64,000 bases of DNA from Alphaproteobacteria bacterium (GTDB lineage Bacteria > Pseudomonadota > Alphaproteobacteria > DSM-16000 > Inquilinaceae): positions 36,072-100,071 of the forward strand of contig JANQIX010000054.1 of the NCBI GenBank assembly GCA_028281925.1, written 5' to 3'. Positions 53,305 to 62,175 of the stretch are shown piece after piece (the stretch's first letter is position 1; the number at the start of each line of letters is the position of its first letter). A program made the position numbers and the translations under genes. Below the pieces are notes generated by a model that saw only the letters and a list, made by a program, of their open reading frames with translations, was not told where the DNA came from and did no database searches.

Positions 53305-53595
53305 ATGCTGAAATTCGCACTGAAGTACGTTGGCGTGATGCTGGTCATCATGTTCGCCGTCAGCATCTGCGGCTGGTTTGTCGGCGAAGCGCTGCAGGCC
53401 GGCATGCCGATCGACAACACGCGCGTATATCCCTCGCTTGAGGCGGCCCAACGCGCCGCCAGTCGCGGTCACCACCTGGTCAATCAGATCGAGATGGTCG
53501 TGGTGACCGCCAGTGCCTTCATCGTCTTCATCGTGATGTGGCGGCGAAGACAGGCCGGAGGCGACGACGCCGACGCCGCTACCGGGCAGGCGTAA
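53305..53595 (+). CDS. Small two-helix membrane protein of unknown function
   Basis: 96 residues. Two hydrophobic helices (about 8-27 and 61-79) flank a 35-residue soluble loop (EALQAGMPIDNTRVYPSLEAAQRAASRGHHLVNQIE). The C terminus is basic then acidic. GGGAG five bases before the ATG supports translation. It sits alone between the gcl promoter and the iclR gene. No family recognised. Confidence 0.6.
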   Translation: MLKFALKYVGVMLVIMFAVSICGWFVGEALQAGMPIDNTRVYPSLEAAQRAASRGHHLVNQIEMVVVTASAFIVFIVMWRRRQAGGDDADAATGQA

Positions 53596-53640
53596 AACGC
53601 CAGTGGCCGCCCGCTGACGGCCGATCCGCCGCGTTGCGCT

Positions 53641-54482
53641 CAGGCCGCAGTGCCGAAGCTGCGGCGGCCGCCGTACTCTGCGGTGATGGTCTCGGCCGTG
53701 CGGCGTACCAGATCGCCCAGCACGGCGACCCGGTCGTCGGAAATCCGCGCCGCCGGGCCGGATAGGGAAACCGCGGCGATCGCCTCGCCGACCTCATCGC
53801 GGATCACGGCCGCCGCACAGCGCAGGCCGACGGCATGCTCTTCATCATCCACGGCGTATCCGCGCTCGGCTGCCCGTGTGAGGTCTTCACGCAGCGCCGC
53901 CGGGGTCGTGAGCGTACGCGCGGACACCCGCGGCAAACCGTGCTTGTGCAGGATCGCTGAGCGCTGGCTCTCCGGCATCGCCGCCAGCAGCGCCTTGCCG
54001 ACGCCGGAACAGTGCAGCGGCACGCGAGCCCCCGGCGTGGCCAGGGCCCGCATCATCTGCCGGCATTCGATCTGCGCCAGATAGATGGCCTCGCCCTTGT
54101 CCTCCACAGCCAGGTTCACGGTTTCGCCGCTCTCCAACATCAGCTGGCGCATATGCGGGCGGGCGATCTGCACCAGGTTGCGGGTGCGCACGAAACTGTT
54201 TCCGACGACGAAGACCTGGACGCCGATCGACCACAGCGCCCGTTCGGCGTCGAAGCGCACATAGCGTTCCTGCTGCAGCGTGGTCAGCAGGCGATGGGCG
54301 GTCGACACCGGCACGCCCACCTGCTGGGCGATGTCGGTCAGGCTGGCGCCGTCGTCGGCTTCGGCAAGCCGGTTCAGAATCGTCAGCGCACGGACCAGCG
54401 ACTGCACCTGGGCGCCGCGATCCGCGGCCGGCTTCGCGGCGGCGCCGCGCCGCCGGGCCTTCTGTTTGGGGGCAGTGGCCAT
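53641..54482 (-). CDS. IclR-family transcriptional regulator
   Basis: 280 residues with a basic N-terminal tail (KQKARRRGAAAKPAADRG). The winged helix (VQSLVRALTILNRLAEADDGASLTDIAQQVGVPVSTAHRLLTTLQQERYV) and the IclR effector domain (about 105-270: LMLESGETVNLAVEDKGEAIYLAQIE, LHCSGVGKALLAAMPE, RGYAVDDEEHAVGLRCAAAVI) are both clear. Close relatives sense glyoxylate (AllR, IclR). It lies between the gcl operon and the TRAP operon and is the natural candidate to control both; its own upstream region also has TTCCG and CGGAA half-sites. The C-terminal stop is near 53641. Confidence 0.92.
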
Positions 54483-54804
54483 GGCCCACTCTCCTTCAAC
54501 GGACGCGCGCAGCTGCGGCTTCCGTGCGAAATCGATTCCGAATTCGAAAGATGCGCCAAGCGCCGATGCATCGGAAACATAATGTCGCCAAGCTATTGAA
54601 TTTTCAATGATTCATAGCGCGTCAGTTGGCGGTCGGTCGGAGTGAGCATGCAAGATTCTAATATGATATTTCCATAACTTATTGTTAAAAATGAAATTTC
54701 TCAGACGTTTCCGAGATACGGAAAGAATTTCATTGAATCTGGAATGCCGATCCATCTCCGCGTATGTCAGTTGCTTTCGCAAACAACCAACGGGAGGACG
54801 ATCG
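54483..54804. other. Divergent promoter region iclR/dctP
   Basis: 322 bases, AT-rich from about 54530 on. It holds the leaders of iclR (left) and dctP (right) and the shared operator elements at 54663-54675 and 54705-54723. Several more TTTCC/GGAAA half-sites are scattered here, suggesting multiple occupancy by one regulator. Confidence 0.5.
54663..54723 (+). promoter_or_regulatory. Probable operator of the TRAP operon, shared with gcl
   Basis: ATGATATTTCCAT (54663-54675) is identical to 53081-53093. ACGTTTCCGAGATACGGAA (54705-54723) has the same TTTCCG-N5-CGGAA layout as 53058-53076. In both promoters the first element is distal and the second proximal to the gene. Confidence 0.55.
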
Positions 54805-55959
54805 ATGACGAAGACTCTGACACCAGCACAGCCCCATCGCGAAGCCGTTGAAGGCGTCGCCGCCGGACGTCGCGCGTTCCTGCGGACTGCCGCCCTTGCC
54901 GGCGGTGCGGCTGCGGCAACCGTCGCCGGTCCGGCGATCGTCAAGGCGCAAGAGGCGGGCGAAACCTTCCGCATCCAGACCTCATGGCAGCCGGGCACCA
55001 CCGGCTATCGCCTGTTCGAGGAATGGTGCAACAGCATGATCGAGCTCACCAGCGGTGAGCTGGCGTTCACGCCGTTCCCGGCCGGCGCCGTGTCCGGCGA
55101 CTTCCAGCTGTTCGATGCCGTGCGCAACGGTGTGCTGGAGGGCATGAACGTGTTCACCGTCTATTGGGCAGGGCGCATGCCGGCAGGCGTGTTCCTGTCG
55201 TCCTACCCCATGGGCCTGAACCACCCGCACCATTGGGACATGCTGTTCAACGCCTATGGCGGCCGCGATCTGGCGCAAGAGCTGTATGAGAAGAACGGCC
55301 TCTATTTCGTCGGCCACGTTCACCACGACATGAACCTGATCCACGCCAATCGTGAGATCACGTCGCTGGACGATTTCGAGGGGCTGAAGCTGCGGGTGCC
55401 AGGCGGCATCGTGGCCGACTGCTTCGCCGATATCGGGGCGCGGACGACGCTGCTGCCTGGCTCGGAAGTCTACCCGGCGCTGGAGCGCGGGACGATCGAC
55501 GCCGCTGACTTCGTCGGGCCGGCCGTCAACTACGACCTCGGCTTCCACCAAGTGACCAACGTCATCGTGATGGGGCCGCCGTCGACGCCGTGCCTGCACC
55601 AGCCTGTCGACTTGATGGACATCTCGCTCAGCCTGCGCGCGTGGAACCGTCTGTCGGACAACCTGAAGCAGCTGTTGCCCGAACTCGTGCGGGCCTATTC
55701 CAGCGCGCACTACGCCGGCATCCAGGCGGCCAACCGCGAGGCATGGCCGGCGTATGAGGAGGCCGGCACCACCATCTCCCGTCTGTCGGAGGAAGATGTC
55801 GCCCGCTTCCGCCAGGTGGCGATTCCGCGCTGGTTCGAATGGGCCAACAAGGACACCGATGCCGCCCGCCTGTTCAGCCTGCATCTTGAGGTCATGCAGA
55901 ACCCGGCCGTCGCCTACATCACGCCGGACGATATCGCCGGGCACGAACTCAATCTCTGA
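54805..55959 (+). CDS. dctP: TRAP transporter substrate-binding protein (DctP family, TakP-like)
   Basis: About 384 residues from ATG 54805, with GGGAGGA upstream; an upstream frame to 54682 lacks such a site. A Tat signal (GRRAFLRTAALAGGAAAATVAGPAIVKA) leads to the solute-binding fold. PGSEVYPALERGTIDAADFVGPAVNYDLGFHQV resembles the TakP subgroup that binds 2-oxo acids. Given the co-regulated glyoxylate genes, a C2-C3 carboxylate such as glycolate or glyoxylate is a plausible ligand (inference). Confidence 0.93.
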   Translation: MTKTLTPAQPHREAVEGVAAGRRAFLRTAALAGGAAAATVAGPAIVKAQEAGETFRIQTSWQPGTTGYRLFEEWCNSMIELTSGELAFTPFPAGAVSGDFQLFDAVRNGVLEGMNVFTVYWAGRMPAGVFLSSYPMGLNHPHHWDMLFNAYGGRDLAQELYEKNGLYFVGHVHHDMNLIHANREITSLDDFEGLKLRVPGGIVADCFADIGARTTLLPGSEVYPALERGTIDAADFVGPAVNYDLGFHQVTNVIVMGPPSTPCLHQPVDLMDISLSLRAWNRLSDNLKQLLPELVRAYSSAHYAGIQAANREAWPAYEEAGTTISRLSEEDVARFRQVAIPRWFEWANKDTDAARLFSLHLEVMQNPAVAYITPDDIAGHELNL

Positions 55960-56031
55960 TCAAGAAAAAGACGCGCGGTCCGGCGGTCCCTCCCGGGCGG
56001 CTGCCGGGCCGCCGCTCGGGAGGGTGCCATC

Positions 56032-56772
56032 ATGTCCCTGCAGCTTGAATTCGAGCTGCCCCATTGGCTCTATTGGGGTGCGCTTCTGTTTTTCCCGCTG
56101 GCCTATATGGCCGCGGACCGCTGGTGGTCGGCCCGCGCCTCGCGTGCGGCCGCGCAAGCCGCCGAGCATGTGCCAACCAGCGACGAGCTGGCGGCGACCC
56201 ACGAAGATCCAACCGAGACCGCGCCCGGCAACCGGGTGACCCGTTGGTTCGACGGCCTGTCGAACTTCAGCGGCTTCTTCGTGGCCTATTGGACGGTGAT
56301 TGCGGTCGTCGTCTATTTCTTCGAAGTGGTTGCGCGGTATTTCTTCAACTCCCCCACCAATTGGGCGCATGAGAGCATGTATCTCATGTTCGGGATGCAA
56401 TACATCCTGGCCGGCGCTTATGCCTACAATCACGACGCCCATGTCCGCGTCGATCTGTTCTATGCCAAGGCCAGCGCTCGCAACAAAGCCGCACTCGACA
56501 TCATCACATCGTTCGCGTTCCTGATCTTCGTCCTGGCCTTCATCTGGACCGGCTGGACTTTCTTCTCCAGCTCCATGAACCAGAACGAGTTCTTCTTCGC
56601 CAGCGGCTATGCGAACGAGGTGTCGTTCAGCGAATGGGGCGTCGCCTATTACCCCGTGAAGGCCACGCTGGTGATCGGCGGCGTGCTGCTGCTGCTGCAG
56701 GGCATCAGCCGCTTCATCAAAGACGTGCAGGTCTACAAGACCGCCGGCCAGGGGAGGGAATCCCATGTCTGA
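56032..56772 (+). CDS. dctQ: TRAP transporter small permease (DctQ)
   Basis: 246 residues, longer than typical DctQ (about 170) because of an extra N-terminal helix (about 12-28) and a soluble linker. The DctQ core has four helices, with YFFEVVARYFFNSPTNWAHESMYLMFGMQYILAGAYAYNHDAHVRVDLFY as signature. It overlaps dctM by eight bases. Confidence 0.93.
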   Translation: MSLQLEFELPHWLYWGALLFFPLAYMAADRWWSARASRAAAQAAEHVPTSDELAATHEDPTETAPGNRVTRWFDGLSNFSGFFVAYWTVIAVVVYFFEVVARYFFNSPTNWAHESMYLMFGMQYILAGAYAYNHDAHVRVDLFYAKASARNKAALDIITSFAFLIFVLAFIWTGWTFFSSSMNQNEFFFASGYANEVSFSEWGVAYYPVKATLVIGGVLLLLQGISRFIKDVQVYKTAGQGRESHV

Positions 56773-58324
56773 GGCCACGATCCGTACCCCGCAGGGCGAG
56801 GCCGGCCACGGCCGCCGCCTGCGTCTCCCGCAGAGCACCACGACGCTGCTGATCATTACGGTCTGCACGATCCTGGGCTTCCTGCTGCTGGTGGAGGTGC
56901 TGAACGTCGCTTTCCGTGACCCCTACGCCGATCCGCCGATCCTGTTCAGCCTGTCGGGCAGCCTGGCCGGTATCCCGATCGCGGAGCTGTCGCTGCTGAT
57001 GTTCGGCAGCCTCTTGGTGCTGCTGGCCCTGGGCCTGCCGCTCGCCTTCGTCACCGGCAGCCTGGGCGTGGTGTTCATCTATCTGGTCGGCGACCAGCTG
57101 ATGCTGAACATCATCCCGGCCCGCATCTTCCCGCTGATGACCAACTATCAGCTCTCCGCCATTCCGCTGTTCATCTTCATGGCGGCGATGCTGGAACGCG
57201 CCGGCCTGATCGATGAGATGTTCGACGTTGTCTACAAGTGGCTGGGCGGCCTGCATGGTGGCCTGGCGGCGGCGACCATCATTGCGTCGACGGTGCTGGC
57301 GGCGATGGTGGGCGTGATCGGTGCTGCCGTCGTGACCATGGGCATCATCGCCCTGCCGGCGATGCTCAGCCGCAAATACGACCCCAAGATCGCGCTGGGT
57401 TCGATCATGGCCGGCGGCACGCTGGGCATTCTGATTCCGCCCTCGATCCTGGCGATCATCTATGCCGTGGTGGCCCAGCAATCGGTGGGTGAGCTCTATG
57501 TCGGTGCCATCATCCCCGGCCTGATGCTGTCCGGCCTCTATATCGCCTATGTCAGCATCCGCACCTGGGCCAAGCCGGAGCTTGGGCCCGCGCTGCCGCA
57601 GGAAGAGCGGGTGAGCTGGGCGGAGAAGCTGAAACTGCTGCGACGCATGCTGGCGCCCCTGGCGCTGATCGCGCTGGTCCTCGGCGTGATCTTCAGCGGT
57701 GCGGCAACGCCGGTGGAGGCCGCGGGCATCGGCAGCTTCGGCGCGATGATCGTGGCGGCCATGCACGGGCGCCTGTCGATCCTGTCGGTGAAGGAAGCCT
57801 GTCTGGCAACCATGCGGGCCAGCGCGATGGTGCTGTGGATCATCTTCGGCGCCACCATCTTTGTCGGCTTCTACATCCTGCAGGGCGGCCAGACCTTCGT
57901 GTCGGACCTGATCCTCGGCACAGGGCTCGGGCCCTATGGCGTGCTGATCCTGATGATGATCATCCTGGTGTTTCTGGGCATGTTCCTCGACTGGGTCGGC
58001 ATCCTGCTCTTGGCCGTGCCGATCTTCATCCCGATCGTCGGCGGGCTGGCGTTCGAGGGCGTGTTCGGCCTGCCGGGCGTGGCGCCGCACGAGGTGCCGC
58101 TGTGGTTCGGCATCCTCTATCTGGTGAACATGCAGATGAGCTTCCTGTCCCCGCCCTTCGGCTATGCGCTGTTCTATCTGCGGGGCGTGACGCCGAAGCA
58201 CATCAGCACCGGCACCATCTTCCTGTCGTCGCTGCCGTTCCTGGCGCTGCAGGTGGTGGGCCTGACGGTCTGCATCGTCTTCCCGGACGTGGTGCTCTGG
58301 CTGCCGCGGCTGATCTACGGCTGA
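56765..58324 (+). CDS. dctM: TRAP transporter large permease (DctM)
   Basis: 519 residues with about a dozen membrane helices. Longer than common DctM proteins (about 425), as in the TakP-associated group. Landmarks include LPLAFVTGSLGVVFIY, LTNYQLSAIPLFIFMAAMLERAG-like text near residue 125, GTLGILIPPSILAIIYAVVAQQSVGELY and FLGMFLDWVGILLLAVPIFIPIV. It forms the sodium-coupled translocation pathway with DctQ. Confidence 0.94.
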   Translation: MSEATIRTPQGEAGHGRRLRLPQSTTTLLIITVCTILGFLLLVEVLNVAFRDPYADPPILFSLSGSLAGIPIAELSLLMFGSLLVLLALGLPLAFVTGSLGVVFIYLVGDQLMLNIIPARIFPLMTNYQLSAIPLFIFMAAMLERAGLIDEMFDVVYKWLGGLHGGLAAATIIASTVLAAMVGVIGAAVVTMGIIALPAMLSRKYDPKIALGSIMAGGTLGILIPPSILAIIYAVVAQQSVGELYVGAIIPGLMLSGLYIAYVSIRTWAKPELGPALPQEERVSWAEKLKLLRRMLAPLALIALVLGVIFSGAATPVEAAGIGSFGAMIVAAMHGRLSILSVKEACLATMRASAMVLWIIFGATIFVGFYILQGGQTFVSDLILGTGLGPYGVLILMMIILVFLGMFLDWVGILLLAVPIFIPIVGGLAFEGVFGLPGVAPHEVPLWFGILYLVNMQMSFLSPPFGYALFYLRGVTPKHISTGTIFLSSLPFLALQVVGLTVCIVFPDVVLWLPRLIYG

Positions 58325-58336
58325 CGCCGGCCTGGC

Positions 58337-58381
58337 AAAACGGGTCCCGTCCGTGCGTCCGCGCAGGCGGGCTCTCGTTTT
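58337..58381. terminator. Bidirectional terminator between dctM and the EndoQ-UvrD gene
   Basis: AAAACG (58337-58342) and CGTTTT (58376-58381) close an imperfect GC-rich stem between two convergent genes. A T run lies on the 3' side in each direction. Confidence 0.5.
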
Positions 58382-58396
58382 GGAGGGCGCCGCCGG

Positions 58397-61300
58397 TCAG
58401 GCGAACAGGTTGAGCTGGCGGTCCGGCGTCCTTTGTGGGCGCGGCTCCGTCCGCGTCGTCTCGGTCAGTGCCGCCTCGATGTCGCCGAGGAAAGGCGACG
58501 GCGACATCTCCCGGATCTTGCCGCGCCAGAGGCGCTTCTCTGCTCGGCTCAGGAACAGCCGGTTCTCCGCCCGCGTCATGCCGACGTAGAACAGGCGCCG
58601 CTCTTCGGCCAGCCCTGCCGCGTCCGGCTTGCCCCAGGTGAGCGGCAGGATGCCGTCTTCGACGCCGGCGATGAACACCACCGGGAACTCAAGCCCCTTG
58701 GCGGCGTGCAGCGTGAGCAGCGCGATCCGGTCGGCGCGCGGGTCCCAAAGATCAGCTTCACTGGCTAGCGCGATCGCATCGGAAAAGCGCGTGGCATCGT
58801 CGTCGCACGCGCGCGCCAAGTGGTCGAGATACGCCCATGCGATATCGCGGTGCCCGTCCAGAGTCTCTCCCGGGCCGAGCCACTCTGCCGCGGCTTGCAG
58901 GCGGGCTCGCAGTGACGTGCCGTCGTCGGTTTCGTCGTCCAGAGTTGCCAGCAGGGCGGCCACACCCGGATGCGCTGTCAGTGGGCGGTTCCCCAGCCTC
59001 TGAAATGGCATTCCGGAGCGGGCAAGGGCCTCACCGATCACGCTGGCCTGCGCCTCGGTCCGGTAGAGCACGGCGACGTCGGAGAAGGACAGGGTGTCTT
59101 CCTTGCCCAGGGCCGTCCGGCCACTGTCGATGGAAAAGAAGCTGTGGCCGCCCAGAAGCTGCTCGAGGGTGTGGACGATGAACTCCGCTTCGGCCGCTTC
59201 CGTCCTGGCGCTGTGGATCTCGATGCGCGCGGCCATGCCGCGTGCCGCTTCGGCGATGCTGTCGGGATCTTCGGACGGTGAGACCACCTGTGCCGACGCG
59301 GTGACGATCGTGGCCGTGGAGCGATAGTTGCGCTTCAGGTGAACCACCGCAGCGGTCGGGAAGTCTTCGCAGAACCGGGTCATGGCCGCGGCATCGGCGC
59401 CGCGAAAGCCATAGATCGCCTGGTTGGCATCACCGATGGCGCAGAGATTGCCGCTGTCGCCGGCCAGCAGCCGCAGCAGCGCATACTGCCGCGAATCCAC
59501 GTCCTGGAACTCGTCGACCGAGATCCAACGGAACCGGTTGCGCAAGGCGGCGGCAAGGTTCGGATACCGTTCCACCATCTGCAGCGTGCGCAGAACGAGG
59601 TCGTCGAAGTCGACGCAGTTGCGGGCGGCCAGCGCGCGGTCATGGACACGCGCCGCGTCCGCCACGGTGTCCGTCTCCGCCAGGCCAGTGCGTTTGGCGC
59701 GCGAGATGGCGGCCAACAGGCCCTGCGCCCGACGCTCTGACACGTCGAGGCTTTCGGCCAGCAGCGCTGCCTGCTCCGCCGGGTCGGCGACCTTGAAGCC
59801 CGGCTGCAGGCCTGCGGCCTCCGTGTGCTCCTGCAACAGCGCCAGGCCCAGGGAATGGAAGGTGTGGATGGGGATCTGTCGCCAGTCGTCGGGCAACAGG
59901 TTTGCGAGCCGCGCCTGCATCTCCCGCGCGGCGCGGCGCGTGAAGGTGATGGCCAGGCACGCCCCAGGCGGCGCCCCCCGCCCTGTCACCAGATGCGCGA
60001 TGCGGTGGGTCAGCGTCCGTGTCTTGCCCGAGCCCGGGCCCGCTTCGATCAACAGAGGGCCGTCGACGATTTCCGCCGCCGCCCTCTGGTCCGGGGCAAG
60101 GCGGTCGAGCGGACCGCCCGCGATCACGGGCGATCGCTCGGCCGATGTTTCCAGCCATGCCGGCACGGGCTCTTGCACGTGATGGCGCCCGCCTTCGCTT
60201 TCGGGCGCATTGCCGGGCATCGGCAGTGGCTTTGCCGGCTTGGCATCGCCTGCCGGCAGGTCGAACAAGAGACCGCCGGAGCGGGCCTCGCGGCGTTCCT
60301 CCTCCCGGAACAGCTGGATCACGCCGTACTCGCCGTCATAGCCGGCCTCGCGGATCACGTCGCCGCGCCGCAAGCGGGCGATGGCCTCCCCCAACTGGGT
60401 CCCGCCCGCCCGGGCGATATCCTCGACCGGTACCGTCTCAAGAATGGCGAGTTCCGGCCCTAACTCGGCCAGCAGCGCCTCGTAGCTGCGGGCAACGGCC
60501 TTGCTGCCCGCGCCAGTGCCCTTGATCTCGGCCAGAATTTCGTCGAGCGGCACCAGGCTCAGGACCTCGGCCGCCTTGGGGGGCGGGGCCGCCCGCGCCT
60601 CGGCCTCCGTGCGGTCGGCCAGGGCGTCGATGCGATGCGAGACGCCGACGGTGAGCGCGCCGCCGCACACGGGGCACTTGCCGTCATGGGCCTTGGTCTC
60701 CTCAGGTTCGAAGCGGACGCCGCATTTGCGGTGCCCGTCCATGTGGTACTTGCCCTCTTCGGGGAAGAACTCAACGGTGCCGACGAAACCGTCGCCCGTC
60801 TTCAGCGCCTCCAGCATGGCGAAATAGTCGAGCGCCGTGTCGTAGGTCGTGGCCTCGCGCCCGATCTTGGGCGGCGAATGGGCGTCGGAATTGGACACCA
60901 GCCGGAATCGGTCCAGCGACGACAGCCGCCAGTTCATCGGCGGATCCGACGACAGCCCCGTTTCCACGGCAAACACATGCTGCGCCAGGTCGCCATAGCA
61001 GTCGTCGATGGTGTCGAAGCCCGATTTCGAGCCTAGAGCGGCGAACCACGGCGTCCAGATATGCGCCGGGATCAGGTAGGAATGCGGCCCGGTCTCCAGC
61101 GTGATCTCAAGCAGATCGCGGGAGTCGAGGCCCAGGATCGGTCTTCCGTCCGAGGCGAGATTGCCGATGCGTGCCAGCCGGGCCACCAAACGATCCGCCG
61201 CCTCGATATCGGGCACGAAGATCAGGTGGTGGACCTTCCGGACCTTGTCGCCCTTCTTGTAGATGGTGGAAATCTCCACCTCCAACAGGAAGCGCTGCGG

Positions 61301-61552
61301 TACGGCACAGGCAGGAGGCGCCCGCCGTTCCACCTCCCGTTCCAGATCGGGGCGCAGCCGGAACAAGCCGGGTTCCGCCGGCACCAGCTTTTCTTTGATC
61401 TCGGCGAGCCAAGCGGGATGGGTGAAATCCCCCGTGCCCACCACCGTGACGCCCTTCTTGCGGCCCCACAGCGCGAGATTTTCCAGGTCAGCATTCTTGG
61501 CGGTGGCGCGCGAGTATTTGGAATGGATCTGGACGTCCACATGGAAGCGCAT
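58397..61552 (-). CDS. Endonuclease Q-UvrD helicase fusion protein
   Basis: 1051 residues. Residues 1-about 420 are an EndoQ-type PHP nuclease: VDVQIHSKYSRATAKN, VVGTGDFTHPAW, IPAHIWTPWF, VSNSDAHSPPKIGRE, and a zinc finger with His270/His274, Cys277, Cys293 and Cys296 (HRKCGV ... CPVCGG). After a linker (about 420-478) a UvrD/Rep superfamily 1 helicase follows: LAPDQRAA Q-motif, Walker A GPGSGKT (505-511), ISVDEFQDVD (Walker B), GDANQAIYGFRG, LLTLHAAKGLEFPVVFI and FYVGMTRAENRLF. EndoQ nicks 5' of deaminated bases; the helicase could unwind from the nick. The fusion puts incision and strand removal in one polypeptide. Confidence 0.9.
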   Translation of the reverse strand: MRFHVDVQIHSKYSRATAKNADLENLALWGRKKGVTVVGTGDFTHPAWLAEIKEKLVPAEPGLFRLRPDLEREVERRAPPACAVPQRFLLEVEISTIYKKGDKVRKVHHLIFVPDIEAADRLVARLARIGNLASDGRPILGLDSRDLLEITLETGPHSYLIPAHIWTPWFAALGSKSGFDTIDDCYGDLAQHVFAVETGLSSDPPMNWRLSSLDRFRLVSNSDAHSPPKIGREATTYDTALDYFAMLEALKTGDGFVGTVEFFPEEGKYHMDGHRKCGVRFEPEETKAHDGKCPVCGGALTVGVSHRIDALADRTEAEARAAPPPKAAEVLSLVPLDEILAEIKGTGAGSKAVARSYEALLAELGPELAILETVPVEDIARAGGTQLGEAIARLRRGDVIREAGYDGEYGVIQLFREEERREARSGGLLFDLPAGDAKPAKPLPMPGNAPESEGGRHHVQEPVPAWLETSAERSPVIAGGPLDRLAPDQRAAAEIVDGPLLIEAGPGSGKTRTLTHRIAHLVTGRGAPPGACLAITFTRRAAREMQARLANLLPDDWRQIPIHTFHSLGLALLQEHTEAAGLQPGFKVADPAEQAALLAESLDVSERRAQGLLAAISRAKRTGLAETDTVADAARVHDRALAARNCVDFDDLVLRTLQMVERYPNLAAALRNRFRWISVDEFQDVDSRQYALLRLLAGDSGNLCAIGDANQAIYGFRGADAAAMTRFCEDFPTAAVVHLKRNYRSTATIVTASAQVVSPSEDPDSIAEAARGMAARIEIHSARTEAAEAEFIVHTLEQLLGGHSFFSIDSGRTALGKEDTLSFSDVAVLYRTEAQASVIGEALARSGMPFQRLGNRPLTAHPGVAALLATLDDETDDGTSLRARLQAAAEWLGPGETLDGHRDIAWAYLDHLARACDDDATRFSDAIALASEADLWDPRADRIALLTLHAAKGLEFPVVFIAGVEDGILPLTWGKPDAAGLAEERRLFYVGMTRAENRLFLSRAEKRLWRGKIREMSPSPFLGDIEAALTETTRTEPRPQRTPDRQLNLFA

Positions 61553-61686
61553 GGCCGAGGGACCCTTCGGAACCGGGCTGGGCGAATCGCTTCAATGGTA
61601 TCAGGTGCGACCCGGTCGGCCGGAAGGGAATGCGGGGACCCGACAGACCCTCCCGACGACCAAGCCGTTGCCGCGCGCCGCGTGGG

Positions 61687-62067
61687 CTAGCAGTTGTAGT
61701 AGAATTCCTCGCGCACGATCTTGCCGTCCCTGACCGTGTAGATCCCGACCTCGCGCATCTGGTTGCGCTCTTGGGTCTCCCGGTTGGTCGCATCGGCCTC
61801 GAAGATCACGGCGAAACGGTCGGGGCTGTGCAGGAAAGGCCCTTCGGCGCTGCTGGAGTGGACCTCCATCGCGCTCTCCCACCAGGCGTGCTTGCCGCGG
61901 ATCGCGTCCAGGCCGGCACTCTCCGCACCGGGGGTGCCCGGCATGGCCGTCGCCTCCACGGAGACGGCGTCGGCGGCGTACAGTTCGCTCAGACCCTGGG
62001 CTTGTTTGCCTTCCCGGTGATAGGTGACCAACTGGTTGGCAATCTTCATCAACGTCTCGTCGAACAC
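61687..62067 (-). CDS. SnoaL/NTF2-like fold protein
   Basis: About 126 residues from GTG 62067, supported by AAGGGAGG upstream. Features of the small NTF2/SnoaL alpha+beta cone: LVTYHREGKQAQGLSELYAADAVSVEA near the N terminus, GKHAWWESAMEVHSSSAEGPFL in the middle, and EVGIYTVRDGKIVREEFYYN at the C terminus. Such proteins are ligand-binding or small catalytic domains; no function can be assigned. Confidence 0.8.
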   Translation of the reverse strand: MFDETLMKIANQLVTYHREGKQAQGLSELYAADAVSVEATAMPGTPGAESAGLDAIRGKHAWWESAMEVHSSSAEGPFLHSPDRFAVIFEADATNRETQERNQMREVGIYTVRDGKIVREEFYYNC

Positions 62068-62175
62068 GGCGATGCGGCCTCCCTTACGATGGCGTGACTG
62101 GAACCCGGTGACGCTACGATGGCGAACGGAAAAAGGCCAGCGGGCCGCAGTCACATCTTCGGCACCCGCCCGGCG

